The notes: generated by a model from the letters alone, not told the origin. Positions 44,561-53,965 are shown, numbered from the stretch's first letter. The stretch is DNA of 64,000 nucleotides from Caballeronia sp. SBC1 (GCF_011493005.1 NZ_CP049156.1:1922001-1986000), one strand, 5' to 3'. A program made the numbers and translations.

Positions 44561-45429
44561 TTGTCTTTCCTCCGCGCGAGCTGCATGCCGGCGAACAGGA
44601 TTGCCAGCACGAGGGCCAGCAGCGTGAACGACAATGCAGCGCCAAGCGGCCAGTTGAATACGGCAACGAACTGGTCCTCGATAACCGTTCCAATGAACGT
44701 GCCCTTGCGCCCTCCGAGCAACCTTGGCTCCATGAACACTCCCACTACTGGCACGAAGGTCAACACGGCCCCGGCCAGCATGCCCGGCATGGCGAGCGGC
44801 AGGATCAGCCGGCTCAGGATAGTCAGGCGTCCCGCGCCCATTGAGCGAGCGGCTTCGACCAGGGAGTCGTCAATAGCCTGCAAGCTCAAGTAAGCGGTCA
44901 GCACCGAATACGGCAGGTAGGAATGCACCAGTCCAATCACGATTGCCGGATAGGAGAACATCAGGTCGGTGTTGACTGTCCACGGCCACAGATGATTGAG
45001 CACCCAGTCCACCAATCCGCCACTGCGCAGCACCATGTTCCAGGAGAATATGCGCACCAGTCCGTTGCTCCAGAACGGCAGGATGATCAGCAGGAACAGC
45101 GCTTCTCGAGCACGTCCGCGTATTACCTTCGCGAGCATGTAGGCGCATGGAAAACCGAGCACCGTGCAGATCAACGTGACCTGCGCGCTGAGTCCAAGCG
45201 AACGCACCATCAGCTTCCGGTACAGCGGTTCATCGAAGAACGTCAGGTAGTTCTGGAACGTCAGCGACCAGCTGCCGCCGCTCGTCGGCACGTCGGACAT
45301 GAAGCTGTAGAACAGCATGACCGACAATGGCAGGAACACCGCAAGCAGGAGCCACAGGTAGGCAGGTCCGGCCAGCGTCATGGCGCGAACCAGCGGTCGG
45401 CCTTGCGGCGAACTGAGGGCAAATTTCAT
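44557..45429 (-). CDS. ABC transporter permease, PotB-like
   Basis: 290 residues. Six helices (first PAYLWLLLAVFLPLSVMLFY) and the EAA loop VEAARSMGAGRLTILSRLIL identify a binding-protein-dependent permease of the polyamine/iron group. It overlaps the PotC-like gene by 4 bases and lies 20 bp downstream of the binding-protein gene. Confidence 0.93.
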   Translation of the reverse strand: MKFALSSPQGRPLVRAMTLAGPAYLWLLLAVFLPLSVMLFYSFMSDVPTSGGSWSLTFQNYLTFFDEPLYRKLMVRSLGLSAQVTLICTVLGFPCAYMLAKVIRGRAREALFLLIILPFWSNGLVRIFSWNMVLRSGGLVDWVLNHLWPWTVNTDLMFSYPAIVIGLVHSYLPYSVLTAYLSLQAIDDSLVEAARSMGAGRLTILSRLILPLAMPGMLAGAVLTFVPVVGVFMEPRLLGGRKGTFIGTVIEDQFVAVFNWPLGAALSFTLLALVLAILFAGMQLARRKDK

Positions 45430-45448
45430 GGCACTTCCTTGAACGTCG

Positions 45449-46519
45449 TCAGTCGGCCTGGGCCTTGATTTCCTGCCACAACTGCAGGTAAGCCTTGCGC
45501 TTGTCGTCGGTGATCGGCTCCTGAAACTGGATCCGCGATTGCACCGCCGGGTTAGCTAGCACCGCACGGTTGAACGCATTGGCCGGCAACGCGGCAACCG
45601 CCTTGACGTTCGCCGAGACTGGTGCGCCAACGCGCGAATCCCACTGCGTGTAGAAACCAGGATCGATCATGTAATTGATAAAGGCTTTTGCGCCTGCGAC
45701 GTTATGCGCACCCTTGGGAATCGACAGGGAATCCAGCCAGCCGATCGCGCCTTCCTTCGGGATCACGAAGGTGACCGGCAAGTTGAACTTGTTGCGGGCG
45801 CGTGCGGCAGATCCGCTCCAATACGTAGAGATGTAAAACACCCCCGACGCCACATACTGGTTCCAGTCGTTCTCTGAACCCCAGAACGTTTTCAGTTGAC
45901 CGGTCAGCGCCTTGAGCTTCTCTTTGACCGCGTCGAGATTCTTGATGTCGTTGATGCTCTGGCCCGTTGCGAGCGCTGCGAACTGGACTGCTTCGATAGC
46001 GTCGTCGCGCATGCCGACGTGGCCCTTGTACGCCGGGTCCCACAGCGCCTGGATGGTGTCCGGAACAGGATGGACCTTGGAGTCGTTGACAGCAAACGAC
46101 GTCACTCCCCACGCCCATGGAATGCCGTAGCTCTGGCCACCAATTTCGAGCAAATGTGAATGGCGCATCTTAGGGTTCAGATCGGCGACGTTCGACATCC
46201 CGGTCACATCAATGGGCTGAAGCAAGTTTTGTTCGCGTGCTTGCTGGTTGAACGCGCTGTTGACCATCACCACGTCGTACGCGCCCGGATTGGTACGCAG
46301 CTTGGTGAGCATTTCCTGCTCGGAATTGAAGAAATCGTTGACCACGTGATACCCGGTCTTCGCTTCGAACTCCTTGAGCGCCCAGGGCTCATCCGTGCCA
46401 TACCCCTTCCAGTTCAGCACGTGTACATCTTCGGCGTGCGCGGCGAAAGAAGCCAGGGCGGCCGTTGCCATTACCATTGCGCACGTCAACGCCCGTCTCA
46501 ATACTTTATTCAATGCCAT
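45449..46519 (-). CDS. Extracellular solute-binding protein, PotD-like
   Basis: 356 residues from ATG 46519 (MALNKVLRRALTCAMVMATA), with a signal peptide ending near AHA-ED and GGGAG 8 bases upstream. The mature part starts VHVLNWKGYGTDEPWALKEF, the normal start of PotD/PotF-like proteins, and keeps YDVVMVNSAF, GIPWAWGVTS and the ALWDPAYKGHVGMRDD segment. The ligand may be a polyamine, but related proteins bind other amines or opines. It is the first gene of a four-gene ABC operon. Confidence 0.92.
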   Translation of the reverse strand: MALNKVLRRALTCAMVMATAALASFAAHAEDVHVLNWKGYGTDEPWALKEFEAKTGYHVVNDFFNSEQEMLTKLRTNPGAYDVVMVNSAFNQQAREQNLLQPIDVTGMSNVADLNPKMRHSHLLEIGGQSYGIPWAWGVTSFAVNDSKVHPVPDTIQALWDPAYKGHVGMRDDAIEAVQFAALATGQSINDIKNLDAVKEKLKALTGQLKTFWGSENDWNQYVASGVFYISTYWSGSAARARNKFNLPVTFVIPKEGAIGWLDSLSIPKGAHNVAGAKAFINYMIDPGFYTQWDSRVGAPVSANVKAVAALPANAFNRAVLANPAVQSRIQFQEPITDDKRKAYLQLWQEIKAQAD

Positions 46520-46736
46520 TTCATGGACTCCCGACAATCAAGTTGAACTCAAGCAGCACAGGCTGCAGCAGTAACTAGTAAATACACCTTAGTAAATAAA
46601 TAGGAGCCAGACTTTTCAAGCCTGGTACCTCCTAGCGCATTAGCAACGGCCGCCTGAACACCACACGTATGCGCGAACGAGCTCGTCGCGCCGGGCGGTC
46701 AATGCATCTGTCTTTGCTCGGCCGCCTCAAGCATTT

Positions 46737-47456
46737 TCAAAATTCCAGGTGCAATCCGAAATAGGCGGGGTCAAGCAAACTGACCACGTATTCGACCGGC
46801 TTTCCATGCTTGTCACGCGTGAGCCGACGGGTGCGCAGGAACGACATGCCCGGCGGGTGCTTCAGGATATCGGCGTTGACTTGTTCCAGCCCGATCACCT
46901 CTGCCCATTCTTCGCCGTGATCCGCGGCCATTCCGTATTCGATCAAGGTCTGGTTCAGTGAACCGCCGATCAGGCCTTGCAACGGCAGGTCCGCCAGCCG
47001 GTCTGAGAACGGAATCCGGCTGAGTTCAAGCGAGATCGGTCGCTGCGAATCTGCTAGCACCCGCAACCGATCCACTGCGATAAAAGCCGGTTGTTCCAGC
47101 GCGAGTTCAGCGGCTAGCTTTTCATCCTGGATCACCCTGATTTGCAGCAACCGCGTTTGAGCGCCACCATCCGCCGTTTCGAGCGCCTTTGACCAGCCGA
47201 GCGCACTATCCAGCGTCTGGCCGTTATAGGTGACAAACGAACCCACGCCGACTTTGCGGCTAATCAGGCCCGTGTTCGTCAGTTCCTCGAGACCCTTGCG
47301 AATAGTGTTTCGGCTGACCGAGAACCGCTGCACCAACTCACTCTCGCTTTCCAGCAAAACGCCGTAGGGCAAGCGCCCGGTCAAAATCTCATCCTGGATC
47401 GCCGCAGCGACCATTTCCGCTTTCGACGCGCCCACATTGTTCAAACGCTTTTTCAT
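46737..47456 (-). CDS. GntR family regulator with UTRA domain
   Basis: 239 residues. The N-terminal winged helix reads LPYGVLLESESELVQRFSVS then RNTIRKGLEELTNTGLI. The C-terminal UTRA ligand domain (about 90-235) contains FLRTRRLTRDKHGKPVEYVV, so it belongs to the HutC subfamily. It lies between the polyamine-type ABC operon and a porin gene on the same strand and probably senses the transported compound. A motif 56 bp upstream recurs before the porin gene. Confidence 0.93.
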   Translation of the reverse strand: MKKRLNNVGASKAEMVAAAIQDEILTGRLPYGVLLESESELVQRFSVSRNTIRKGLEELTNTGLISRKVGVGSFVTYNGQTLDSALGWSKALETADGGAQTRLLQIRVIQDEKLAAELALEQPAFIAVDRLRVLADSQRPISLELSRIPFSDRLADLPLQGLIGGSLNQTLIEYGMAADHGEEWAEVIGLEQVNADILKHPPGMSFLRTRRLTRDKHGKPVEYVVSLLDPAYFGLHLEF

Positions 47457-47511
47457 TGCAGCGCCCCCGATCGTGGTGACCTTTCTGTCCTGAGAGCAGA
47501 AATTTTACGTA

Positions 47512-47525
47512 TACATGTATGAACA
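47512..47525. promoter_or_regulatory. Candidate GntR site in its own promoter
   Basis: TACATGTATGAACA, part of the palindrome ATACATGTAT (47511-47520); an identical 14-mer lies before the porin gene. Confidence 0.6.
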
Positions 47526-47555
47526 TGTTTTGCACGGGCCAGCCAATAATGAAAT

Positions 47556-48572
47556 CTAGAACTTATGGAACATACCAATCGAGATGCCATGCGGACTGGC
47601 GCCGGGATATGCCAGCGGCAAGCCGGGATTAGCGGACCCCGCCAGCGTATAAGACGCCTGATTGTGATTGGTCAGATAGGAAATCGTGCCGTATACGCTG
47701 GTATTTTTGGAGAGGTCATACTGCGCCATTGCGGCAATTTGATTCGCATTATCGGCAGCAGCGGTTTTATCATGCAATGCGGTATAGCCTAATGCGACAA
47801 AGACCGTGGGCGTGAATTGATATTTTCCCGAAACACCATAAACGTTGACATTCAGATTGATGTCCGTCCATCTGCTGGCGGCATAGCCGGCATAAATCGT
47901 CGCCTTTTGAATGGTGTAGGAGGCACCCGCCTCCACGGCGGTATCGGTCGAGGAATTGGTGGCGTTCTTCACGGCCTGCCACGCCACCGTAGCGGCGATC
48001 GGCCCGCTGTTGTACTGAAGATCCGCCTGATAGCTCGAACCCGCCGAGCGCAATCCGCCCGCGTCGCCAAAACCGGCATATACACCGGCCTGCAGACCCG
48101 CTATGACCGGTGACTGGTACGACACGGTATTACTCGTGCGCACGACGTAGGTCATCAAGTTGCTGAATCCGGACGCCTGGGTCGATGCCCCGAATGCGTC
48201 CAGATAACCCTGGTCGTAAAAGACTGGCGAGTTTTGGCGGCCCAATCTCACTTCACCCCAGTTACCCGATAAACCCACCCACGCCTGCCGGTTGAACATC
48301 TGGCCCGTGGAAGCGAATGTGCCGTTGTTCGGATTAAAACCGTTCTCAAGTTGGAAATTGACCTTATTGCCGTCGCCAATATCCTCGGAGCCCTTTAATC
48401 CAAAACGACTGGCCCATTCTGAACTCGATCCAACGGCCGCAGTGTAGTGATTGCCAGTATTAACGTACTGAAAGAATTCATCCACGATACCGTAAAGCGT
48501 CACGCCAGAATCCGCATGAGCATAACTACACGACAACAACGCTGCACACGCAGCGTATCGACCCAGCTTCAT
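47556..48572 (-). CDS. Gram-negative porin (OmpC-like)
   Basis: 338 residues. A short signal peptide (MKLGRYAACAALLSCSYAHA) is followed by GVTLYGIVDEFFQYVN, the usual start of a Burkholderia-type trimeric porin, and SRFGLKGSEDIGDGNKVNFQ. It ends in GISIGMFHKF, with the terminal Phe needed for barrel assembly. A GGGGGG run lies 4 bases before the ATG. It probably widens outer-membrane uptake for the adjacent ABC transporter substrate, since a shared 14-mer links its promoter with that of the GntR gene. Confidence 0.94.
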   Translation of the reverse strand: MKLGRYAACAALLSCSYAHADSGVTLYGIVDEFFQYVNTGNHYTAAVGSSSEWASRFGLKGSEDIGDGNKVNFQLENGFNPNNGTFASTGQMFNRQAWVGLSGNWGEVRLGRQNSPVFYDQGYLDAFGASTQASGFSNLMTYVVRTSNTVSYQSPVIAGLQAGVYAGFGDAGGLRSAGSSYQADLQYNSGPIAATVAWQAVKNATNSSTDTAVEAGASYTIQKATIYAGYAASRWTDINLNVNVYGVSGKYQFTPTVFVALGYTALHDKTAAADNANQIAAMAQYDLSKNTSVYGTISYLTNHNQASYTLAGSANPGLPLAYPGASPHGISIGMFHKF

Positions 48573-48972
48573 ATACCCCCCGGTAGTAAAAATAGCGGAC
48601 GTGCTACGGCAGTGAACAAGTTGACCTACCTATCCGTTCTAAAAAGTACATGTATGAACAGGATCAAAATGTAGGTTGCCATTTTTTCGCAGTCAAGCGA
48701 TTTGCACGTAGGGGAAAATGCTTAGATGACGGCGAGGACAGGGGTGCGTATGAGGGGCGAGGCTCTCGCGCGACGGTGCATGACGGCCCTCCTCGTTCGG
48801 TTCTCTTGTCCCCGCGCGTCATGCAGTGCCTTGAAATTGAAGGCTGAGGCAGGACGTCGGGACATTCCTTGAAGCTGACACAGGCGGTCCACCGTCCCGA
48901 TCCCACCGCACGAGCAAGCCGGGCCTCTGGTAACGTATCCGGCCAACGCGTCTCCGCTCATGAGCCCACCGC
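48573..48972. other. Divergent region porin / YcaQ-like gene
   Basis: No gene supported. It contains the second 14-mer site. No other operator or terminator was recognised. Confidence 0.5.
48647..48660. promoter_or_regulatory. Candidate GntR site before porin gene
   Basis: TACATGTATGAACA, identical to 47512-47525 and in the same orientation, 75 bp upstream of the porin start. Confidence 0.6.
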
Positions 48973-50187
48973 ATGAAGACAATCCCCCTGTCGGCCGCCC
49001 GCACTCTGCATCTGATAGCCCAAGGCCTGCTTGCGCCGCCGCGCCGCAAGGCGACAAAAACGGATGTGCTTGACGCAATCCGCCGCATGGCGCAGTTGCA
49101 GATCGACACCATCCACGTGGTCGCTCGCAGTCCTTACCTTGTGTTATTCAGCCGCCTTGGCGACTATCAGCCGCAATGGCTCGACGAGCATCTGGCCGAG
49201 GGTTCCCTGTTCGAATACTGGTCGCACGAGGCCTGTCTTGTGCCAATAGAAGACTACGGGCTGTTGCGTCACCGAATGCTTGATCCCGCCGGGATGGGCT
49301 GGAAATACGCGGCAGACTGGCATGCAAAACATCGCGACGACATCGAGCGCCTGCTCGAACGCATTCGGGCGACGGGCCCGATTCGCTCGGCGGACTTCGC
49401 TCGCGAAGGCGGCAATGGCAGCGGCTGGTGGGATTGGAAACCCGAAAAACGTCACCTGGAAGTACTGTTTGCAACCGGCGAACTGATGGTCGCGGAACGG
49501 CGCAATTTTCATCGGATCTACGATGTGACCGAGCGCGTGCTGCCCGGCTGGAATGACGCGCGCGACCTGCCGCCCGCCGATGCGGTCCCGCAGGAATTAC
49601 TCAAGCGCGCTTGCCGAGCGCTAGGCATCGTCCGTGCCGACTGGGTAGCGGACTATTACCGCATGCCGCGCCGTCCCTACACCTCAGCGTTACACGAACT
49701 GGCCGACGCCGGGGAGCTGATACCCGTGCGAGTTGATGACTGGAAGGCAGATGCGTTCGTGCACCGCGACCTGGCGGACAAACTGGACGGTGCGGCCGCC
49801 GGCAGTCTTGCGTCCACGGTGACCACGGTGCTTTCGCCATTCGATCCGGTCGTATGGGATCGCAAGCGCGCGAGCACGTTGTTCGGATTCGACTACGCGA
49901 TCGAGTGTTATACACCGGCCGCAAAACGCAAGTATGGTTACTTCGCACTCCCGATCTTACATCGAGGACGTCTGATTGGACGGGTCGATGCGAAGGCGCA
50001 TCGCACGCAAGGTATTTTTGAACTCAAGTCGTTGCATATCGAGCCGGGCGTGCGGGTGGGCACGGGCTTGACGGCCGACCTGCGCCGCGCGTTGCAGCGT
50101 TGTGCGGACTGGCATAAAACGCCGCAGCTAGCGGCCGGTGCGGGCGTTCCCGCAACGCTGGCTGCTGCATTGACCGGCGTGCCGTGA
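48973..50187 (+). CDS. Winged-helix protein, YcaQ (HTH_42) family
   Basis: 404 residues. The opening LSAARTLHLIAQGLLAPPRR, QIDTIHVVARSPYLVLFSRL and HLAEGSLFEYWSHEACLVPI are the landmarks of YcaQ/AlkX-like proteins; E. coli YcaQ is a DNA glycosylase that removes interstrand crosslinks and N7-alkyl lesions. The QxD motif of the active site appears as QIDTI. The assignment to DNA repair is by family. The gene is convergent with the XRE-cupin gene. Confidence 0.88.
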   Translation: MKTIPLSAARTLHLIAQGLLAPPRRKATKTDVLDAIRRMAQLQIDTIHVVARSPYLVLFSRLGDYQPQWLDEHLAEGSLFEYWSHEACLVPIEDYGLLRHRMLDPAGMGWKYAADWHAKHRDDIERLLERIRATGPIRSADFAREGGNGSGWWDWKPEKRHLEVLFATGELMVAERRNFHRIYDVTERVLPGWNDARDLPPADAVPQELLKRACRALGIVRADWVADYYRMPRRPYTSALHELADAGELIPVRVDDWKADAFVHRDLADKLDGAAAGSLASTVTTVLSPFDPVVWDRKRASTLFGFDYAIECYTPAAKRKYGYFALPILHRGRLIGRVDAKAHRTQGIFELKSLHIEPGVRVGTGLTADLRRALQRCADWHKTPQLAAGAGVPATLAAALTGVP

Positions 50188-50229
50188 CCTTGGGACCAAT
50201 GTGTTCGCAAGCGGCAATTGTATGAATGG

Positions 50230-50886
50230 CTAGATCGCGTCTGCCGGACGATTCGCGTCGGTATCGACACAACACACCAGCACTTGCGCGTCGTCTTGGC
50301 TCGTCGTCAGATACACGTGGCCGACCGCGCTATCGAAATAAAGACTGTCACCGGGTTCAAGCCTGAACACCTTGCCATCTTCGAACCGCAACTCCAGCGA
50401 GCCGCCGAGCACGAACACAAACTCCTCGCCCGCATGCCGGATGTACTCCGGAAAATCCGACACATTCCTGGCACGGATGTGCGCGCGCATTGGCACCATG
50501 CGTTTGCCGGTCAGGTCGCTCGCAAGCATGCCGTACTCGTAGTTCGGCGTGTCGTAGATCGCCTGCTCACCCGATGCCGTGAAAGAAGGTGTCATCGGTC
50601 GTGCGGCAGCCTTGGGCAACGGCCGCGTGCGCCCGAAAATGGCGTCGAACTCAAGCTGCAGCGAATGTGCGAGGGCCGCGAACTTGTCGTAGGTCAACGC
50701 AATGTCCCCGCGTTCGGCCTTCGAAATAGTCGATACAGCAATCCCCGATCGCTCCGACAACTCCATCAGCGTCAACCCCCTCGCCTTGCGAGCTTCACGA
50801 ATGCGCGCACCGACCATCTTGTGATCCAAAGTCGGCGGCGCATCGCGTTTCATCGTTCCTGCCGTCGCAACAACCGCTTTCGCCAT
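50230..50886 (-). CDS. XRE-cupin transcriptional regulator
   Basis: 218 residues from ATG 50886. The helix-turn-helix is GARIREARKARGLTLMELSE, RSGIAVSTISKAERGDIALT; a C-terminal cupin domain (VFVLGGSLELRFEDGKVFRL) would bind a small effector. Such regulators (for example PuuR-like) often repress genes for amine or amino-acid use. It is divergent from a MHS transporter-amidase-oxidoreductase operon, with a 9-bp inverted repeat between them. The frame extends to 50964, but that start lies on the repeat. Confidence 0.93.
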   Translation of the reverse strand: MAKAVVATAGTMKRDAPPTLDHKMVGARIREARKARGLTLMELSERSGIAVSTISKAERGDIALTYDKFAALAHSLQLEFDAIFGRTRPLPKAAARPMTPSFTASGEQAIYDTPNYEYGMLASDLTGKRMVPMRAHIRARNVSDFPEYIRHAGEEFVFVLGGSLELRFEDGKVFRLEPGDSLYFDSAVGHVYLTTSQDDAQVLVCCVDTDANRPADAI

Positions 50887-50925
50887 CGCTTTGCCTTTGC
50901 ACCTGGAGTCGAGAATTTTTGTCGG

Positions 50926-50952
50926 ATACGAGAATATTATTTTTTCTCGTAT
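50926..50952. promoter_or_regulatory. Operator-like inverted repeat in divergent promoter
   Basis: ATACGAGAA (50926-50934) and TTCTCGTAT (50944-50952) are perfect 9-bp arms separated by 9 bp. It lies 40 bp from the regulator start and 45 bp from the transporter start, so one bound protein could control both. Confidence 0.8.
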
Positions 50953-50996
50953 ATGATAACTCACGTCGATTCTCCCTTACTCCAAGGACGCTGATC

Positions 50997-52292
50997 GTGT
51001 CAACACTCGCACTGGGCAAGGCCGGTTTGTCGAAGACACATGTCATTGCCGCGACCACGGTCGGCACGGCGCTCGAGTTCTACGACTTCACCATCTACAG
51101 CTTTTTCGCGATCCAGATCGGCCAGCTTTTCTTCCCGGGCGCGTCGCCGGTTAATCAGTTCCTGCTATCGATCGGCGTGTTCGGCGTGGGTTTTGTCGTG
51201 CGTCCGCTGGGCGGGATTGTGATTGGCGCGTATGCGGACCGCGTAGGCCGCAAGAAGGCGATGGTGCTGACCATCATGATGATGGCGCTGAGCTGCGCGA
51301 TGATCGCCTGCGCCCCGCCCTACGCCGTCGCAGGCGTGGCGGCGCCGCTGATCGTGCTGGCCGCGCGGCTGATCCAGGGCTTTGCGGCCGGCGGCGAGTT
51401 CGGGCCGGGTACGACGTTGCTGGTCGAGTATGCAACCGACCAGACTCGCGCGTTCTTCGCGAGCTGGAACTTTGCGGCAACGGCGCTTGGCCTCGCACTC
51501 GGCGCGCTGGTCGCCACGCTGGTGAACGTCGCGTTGCCGAAGCAGGCTGTGCTCGAGTGGGGCTGGCGTCTGCCGTTCCTGCTTGGGATTGTCGCGGCGC
51601 CGGCCGGCATGCTGATACGCCGGCGGCTGGAAGAAACGCTGGTCAATCGACCACCCCGCGCACCCGGTGCGCTTCGTGCTCAAAGTGCGTTGAAAGCTGC
51701 CCTGACCACGCACCTGAAGCTGACGATACTCGGTACCTTCGCCGAACTTGGCGGTTCTGTGTCGGTGTACATCACGGCGTTTTTCCTGCCGAGCCATGCG
51801 GTTCGCGCACTGCATCTTTCGCCGACGGCGGCGGTGACATCGGGCGTCGTCAGTTCGCTCGTCCTGTTCGTGGCCGCGCCGCTGGCCGGCAAGCTCGCCG
51901 ACCGCTTCACCCGCAAACGCGTGCTCGTGATCTCGCGTGTCATCATGCTGCTGACGGTCTATCCCGCGTTTGCGTTCCTCGGCAGCCACCCTTCCATGAC
52001 CGCCCTATGTATTGTCTCGGGCTTGCTCGCGGTGTTCGTCGCCGGCCAGATCGTGCCGGTCCTCGTGATGATCCCCGAGCTGTTTCCGAAGCATGTCAGG
52101 GCGACCGGTATTGCGTTGACCTACGTAGTGAGTGCATCGTTTTTTGGCGGCTTCTCGCCATTCATCGCGAGCTGGCTGGTGGCGCGAACCGGCAACCCGC
52201 TCGCGCCGGCATGGTATGTCGCCGTGGCCTGCGCGATCTCACTCGTGCCGGTAATCTGGCTGAAGGACCGCACCGGGCAATCGCTTACATGA
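50997..52292 (+). CDS. MFS transporter, metabolite:H+ symporter (MHS) family
   Basis: 431 residues from GTG 50997, preceded by AAGGA with an 8-base gap; the longer frame from 50919 overlaps the operator. The MHS pattern is clear: TTVGTALEFYDFTIYSFFAI at the first helix, GFVVRPLGGIVIGAYADRVG (motif A), then GFAAGGEFGPGTTLLVEYAT. MHS members carry dicarboxylates, shikimate, proline or betaine with protons; the amidase and oxidoreductase downstream suggest an amide or amino-acid derivative. Confidence 0.93.
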   Translation: MSTLALGKAGLSKTHVIAATTVGTALEFYDFTIYSFFAIQIGQLFFPGASPVNQFLLSIGVFGVGFVVRPLGGIVIGAYADRVGRKKAMVLTIMMMALSCAMIACAPPYAVAGVAAPLIVLAARLIQGFAAGGEFGPGTTLLVEYATDQTRAFFASWNFAATALGLALGALVATLVNVALPKQAVLEWGWRLPFLLGIVAAPAGMLIRRRLEETLVNRPPRAPGALRAQSALKAALTTHLKLTILGTFAELGGSVSVYITAFFLPSHAVRALHLSPTAAVTSGVVSSLVLFVAAPLAGKLADRFTRKRVLVISRVIMLLTVYPAFAFLGSHPSMTALCIVSGLLAVFVAGQIVPVLVMIPELFPKHVRATGIALTYVVSASFFGGFSPFIASWLVARTGNPLAPAWYVAVACAISLVPVIWLKDRTGQSLT

Positions 52293-52322
52293 ACCCGAGA
52301 AGGACAAGTTTAAGGAGACGTC

Positions 52323-53876
52323 ATGAGTCACAACACTGAATTGGTCAGCCGATCTGCCGTTGAACTGCGCCGCATGATCGGCTCGAAGGAGATATCCCCG
52401 GTCGAGTTGCTCGATGCCTGCATCGAACGGATCGAAGCAATCAACCCCGCGGTGAACGCGGTCACGGCCACGTGTTACCCCGAAGCGCGCATTGCGGCTA
52501 AAACCGCCGAGCGCCAGGTCTTGAACGGAGAACCACTCGGCTTGCTGCATGGCTTGCCGCTTGGCGTGAAGGACCTGGAAGATACAGCAGGCCTTCTCAC
52601 GACCTACGGCTCGCCGATGTCCCGCGGCAACGTCCCGTCCCGCGATGTCCTGCTCGTCGAACGCCTGCGCGCAGCGGGCGCGATCCTGGTCGCCAAGACC
52701 AACGTACCGGAGCTCGGCGCGGGCGCGAACACGCGTAATCCGGTCTGGGGTGCGACCGGCAACCCGTTCAATCCCAAGCTGAATGCAGGCGGTTCATCGG
52801 GTGGCGCAGCAGCGGCGCTCGCCTGTGACATGCTGCCGGTCTGCACCGGGTCGGACACCGGCGGATCGCTCCGCATACCCGCATCGAAATGCGGCGTGGT
52901 TGGCTTCCGGCCATCGCCCGGACTCGTGCCGAATTCACGCAAGCTGCTGGGCTGGACGCCGATATCCGTCGTCGGCCCCATGGGCAGGACCGTGGCCGAA
53001 GCCTGCCTGCAACTCGCTGCAACAGCGGGCATTTCTGCGACGGATCCGCTTGGCTACGAGTCCGACCGCTTGAGTTTTGCCATCCCGCAAGCGCTTGATC
53101 TGAGCACGTTGCGCATCGGCTGGACGGAAGATTTCGACAGTTGCGACGTCGATGAAAACATCCGCCAGATCTTTCGCGAGCGCATGGCGGCGCTCAAGCC
53201 GATGGTCCATACCTGTGAACCAGTGAGCTTCGATCTCGGTGATGTCCACCGCTGCTTCGACGTAATCCGCGCAGAGAGTTTTGTCGCGGGCTTGCGTGAT
53301 GCCTATGCACGCGACCCGAACACGCTCGGACCCAACACGCGGGCGAACTACGAGCTGGGCGCGAGCATGACCCTCGCCGACAGTGCCTGGGCGCAAGCCG
53401 AACAGACTCGCATATTCAAGCGCTTTCAATCTGCGTTCGCCGAGTACGACGTGATCCTCTCGCCGACTACGCCGGTCACGCCGTTCCCGTGGCAGGAGTT
53501 ATATGCTGCGCAGATTGGCGGGCGCGCTCAGGAGAATTATTATCGATGGCTGGCGCTCACCTATGTTGTCACGCTGACCACGCATCCGGCGATCTCAATA
53601 CCTTGCGGCGTCGATCACGCCAACATGCCATTCGGACTGCAAATCGTTGGCCCGTTTCATGGCGATCACAAGACGCTCGCGGTTGCTCATACGCTTGAGC
53701 AAGCGTTCGAAACATCGCCAGTCCTGCGCCGTCCGCGACCCGATTTATCGAAGCTGACGCAACCGACGGCAGCGCTGAAGTCGATCGTCACTGCGCCACC
53801 TATTTTTAATGCGGCCAGAGAAAGCACCACTAACACGACTAGCACGATTGGCACGACCGGCACATCGGCCGTCTGA
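52323..53876 (+). CDS. Amidase (amidase signature family)
   Basis: 517 residues. The catalytic triad is visible: Lys in LPLGVKDLEDT, Ser-cisSer in NAGGSSGGAAAAL, and the nucleophile Ser in GSDTGGSLRIPA. It hydrolyses a C-N amide bond; the substrate is open. AAGGAG lies 6 bases before the ATG, 30 bp after the transporter gene. The last 20 residues are a Thr/Ser/Gly tail encoded by a degenerate 9-bp DNA repeat, not part of the fold. It probably works with the transporter and the FAD oxidoreductase under the XRE-cupin regulator. Confidence 0.94.
   Translation: MSHNTELVSRSAVELRRMIGSKEISPVELLDACIERIEAINPAVNAVTATCYPEARIAAKTAERQVLNGEPLGLLHGLPLGVKDLEDTAGLLTTYGSPMSRGNVPSRDVLLVERLRAAGAILVAKTNVPELGAGANTRNPVWGATGNPFNPKLNAGGSSGGAAAALACDMLPVCTGSDTGGSLRIPASKCGVVGFRPSPGLVPNSRKLLGWTPISVVGPMGRTVAEACLQLAATAGISATDPLGYESDRLSFAIPQALDLSTLRIGWTEDFDSCDVDENIRQIFRERMAALKPMVHTCEPVSFDLGDVHRCFDVIRAESFVAGLRDAYARDPNTLGPNTRANYELGASMTLADSAWAQAEQTRIFKRFQSAFAEYDVILSPTTPVTPFPWQELYAAQIGGRAQENYYRWLALTYVVTLTTHPAISIPCGVDHANMPFGLQIVGPFHGDHKTLAVAHTLEQAFETSPVLRRPRPDLSKLTQPTAALKSIVTAPPIFNAARESTTNTTSTIGTTGTSAV
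53835..53870. repeat. Degenerate 9-bp repeat encoding amidase tail
   Basis: Units ACGACTAGC, ACGATTGGC, ACGACCGGC and ACATCGGCC follow each other in frame, giving repeated Thr-(Ser/Gly/Ile) residues. Unit boundaries are approximate. Confidence 0.6.
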
Positions 53877-53965
53877 ACCATGGCAAACGAAATCAACGTC
53901 TTCAAACCAATGCGCGGATGAGTCAGGTGATGATCGCCCTCGCCTGAACCGCCAAGGAACACCAC

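Noticed and set aside
46605..46640. Hairpin CCAGAC...GCCTGG after the GntR gene
   Set aside because: Short imperfect stem and no proper T-run on the needed strand.
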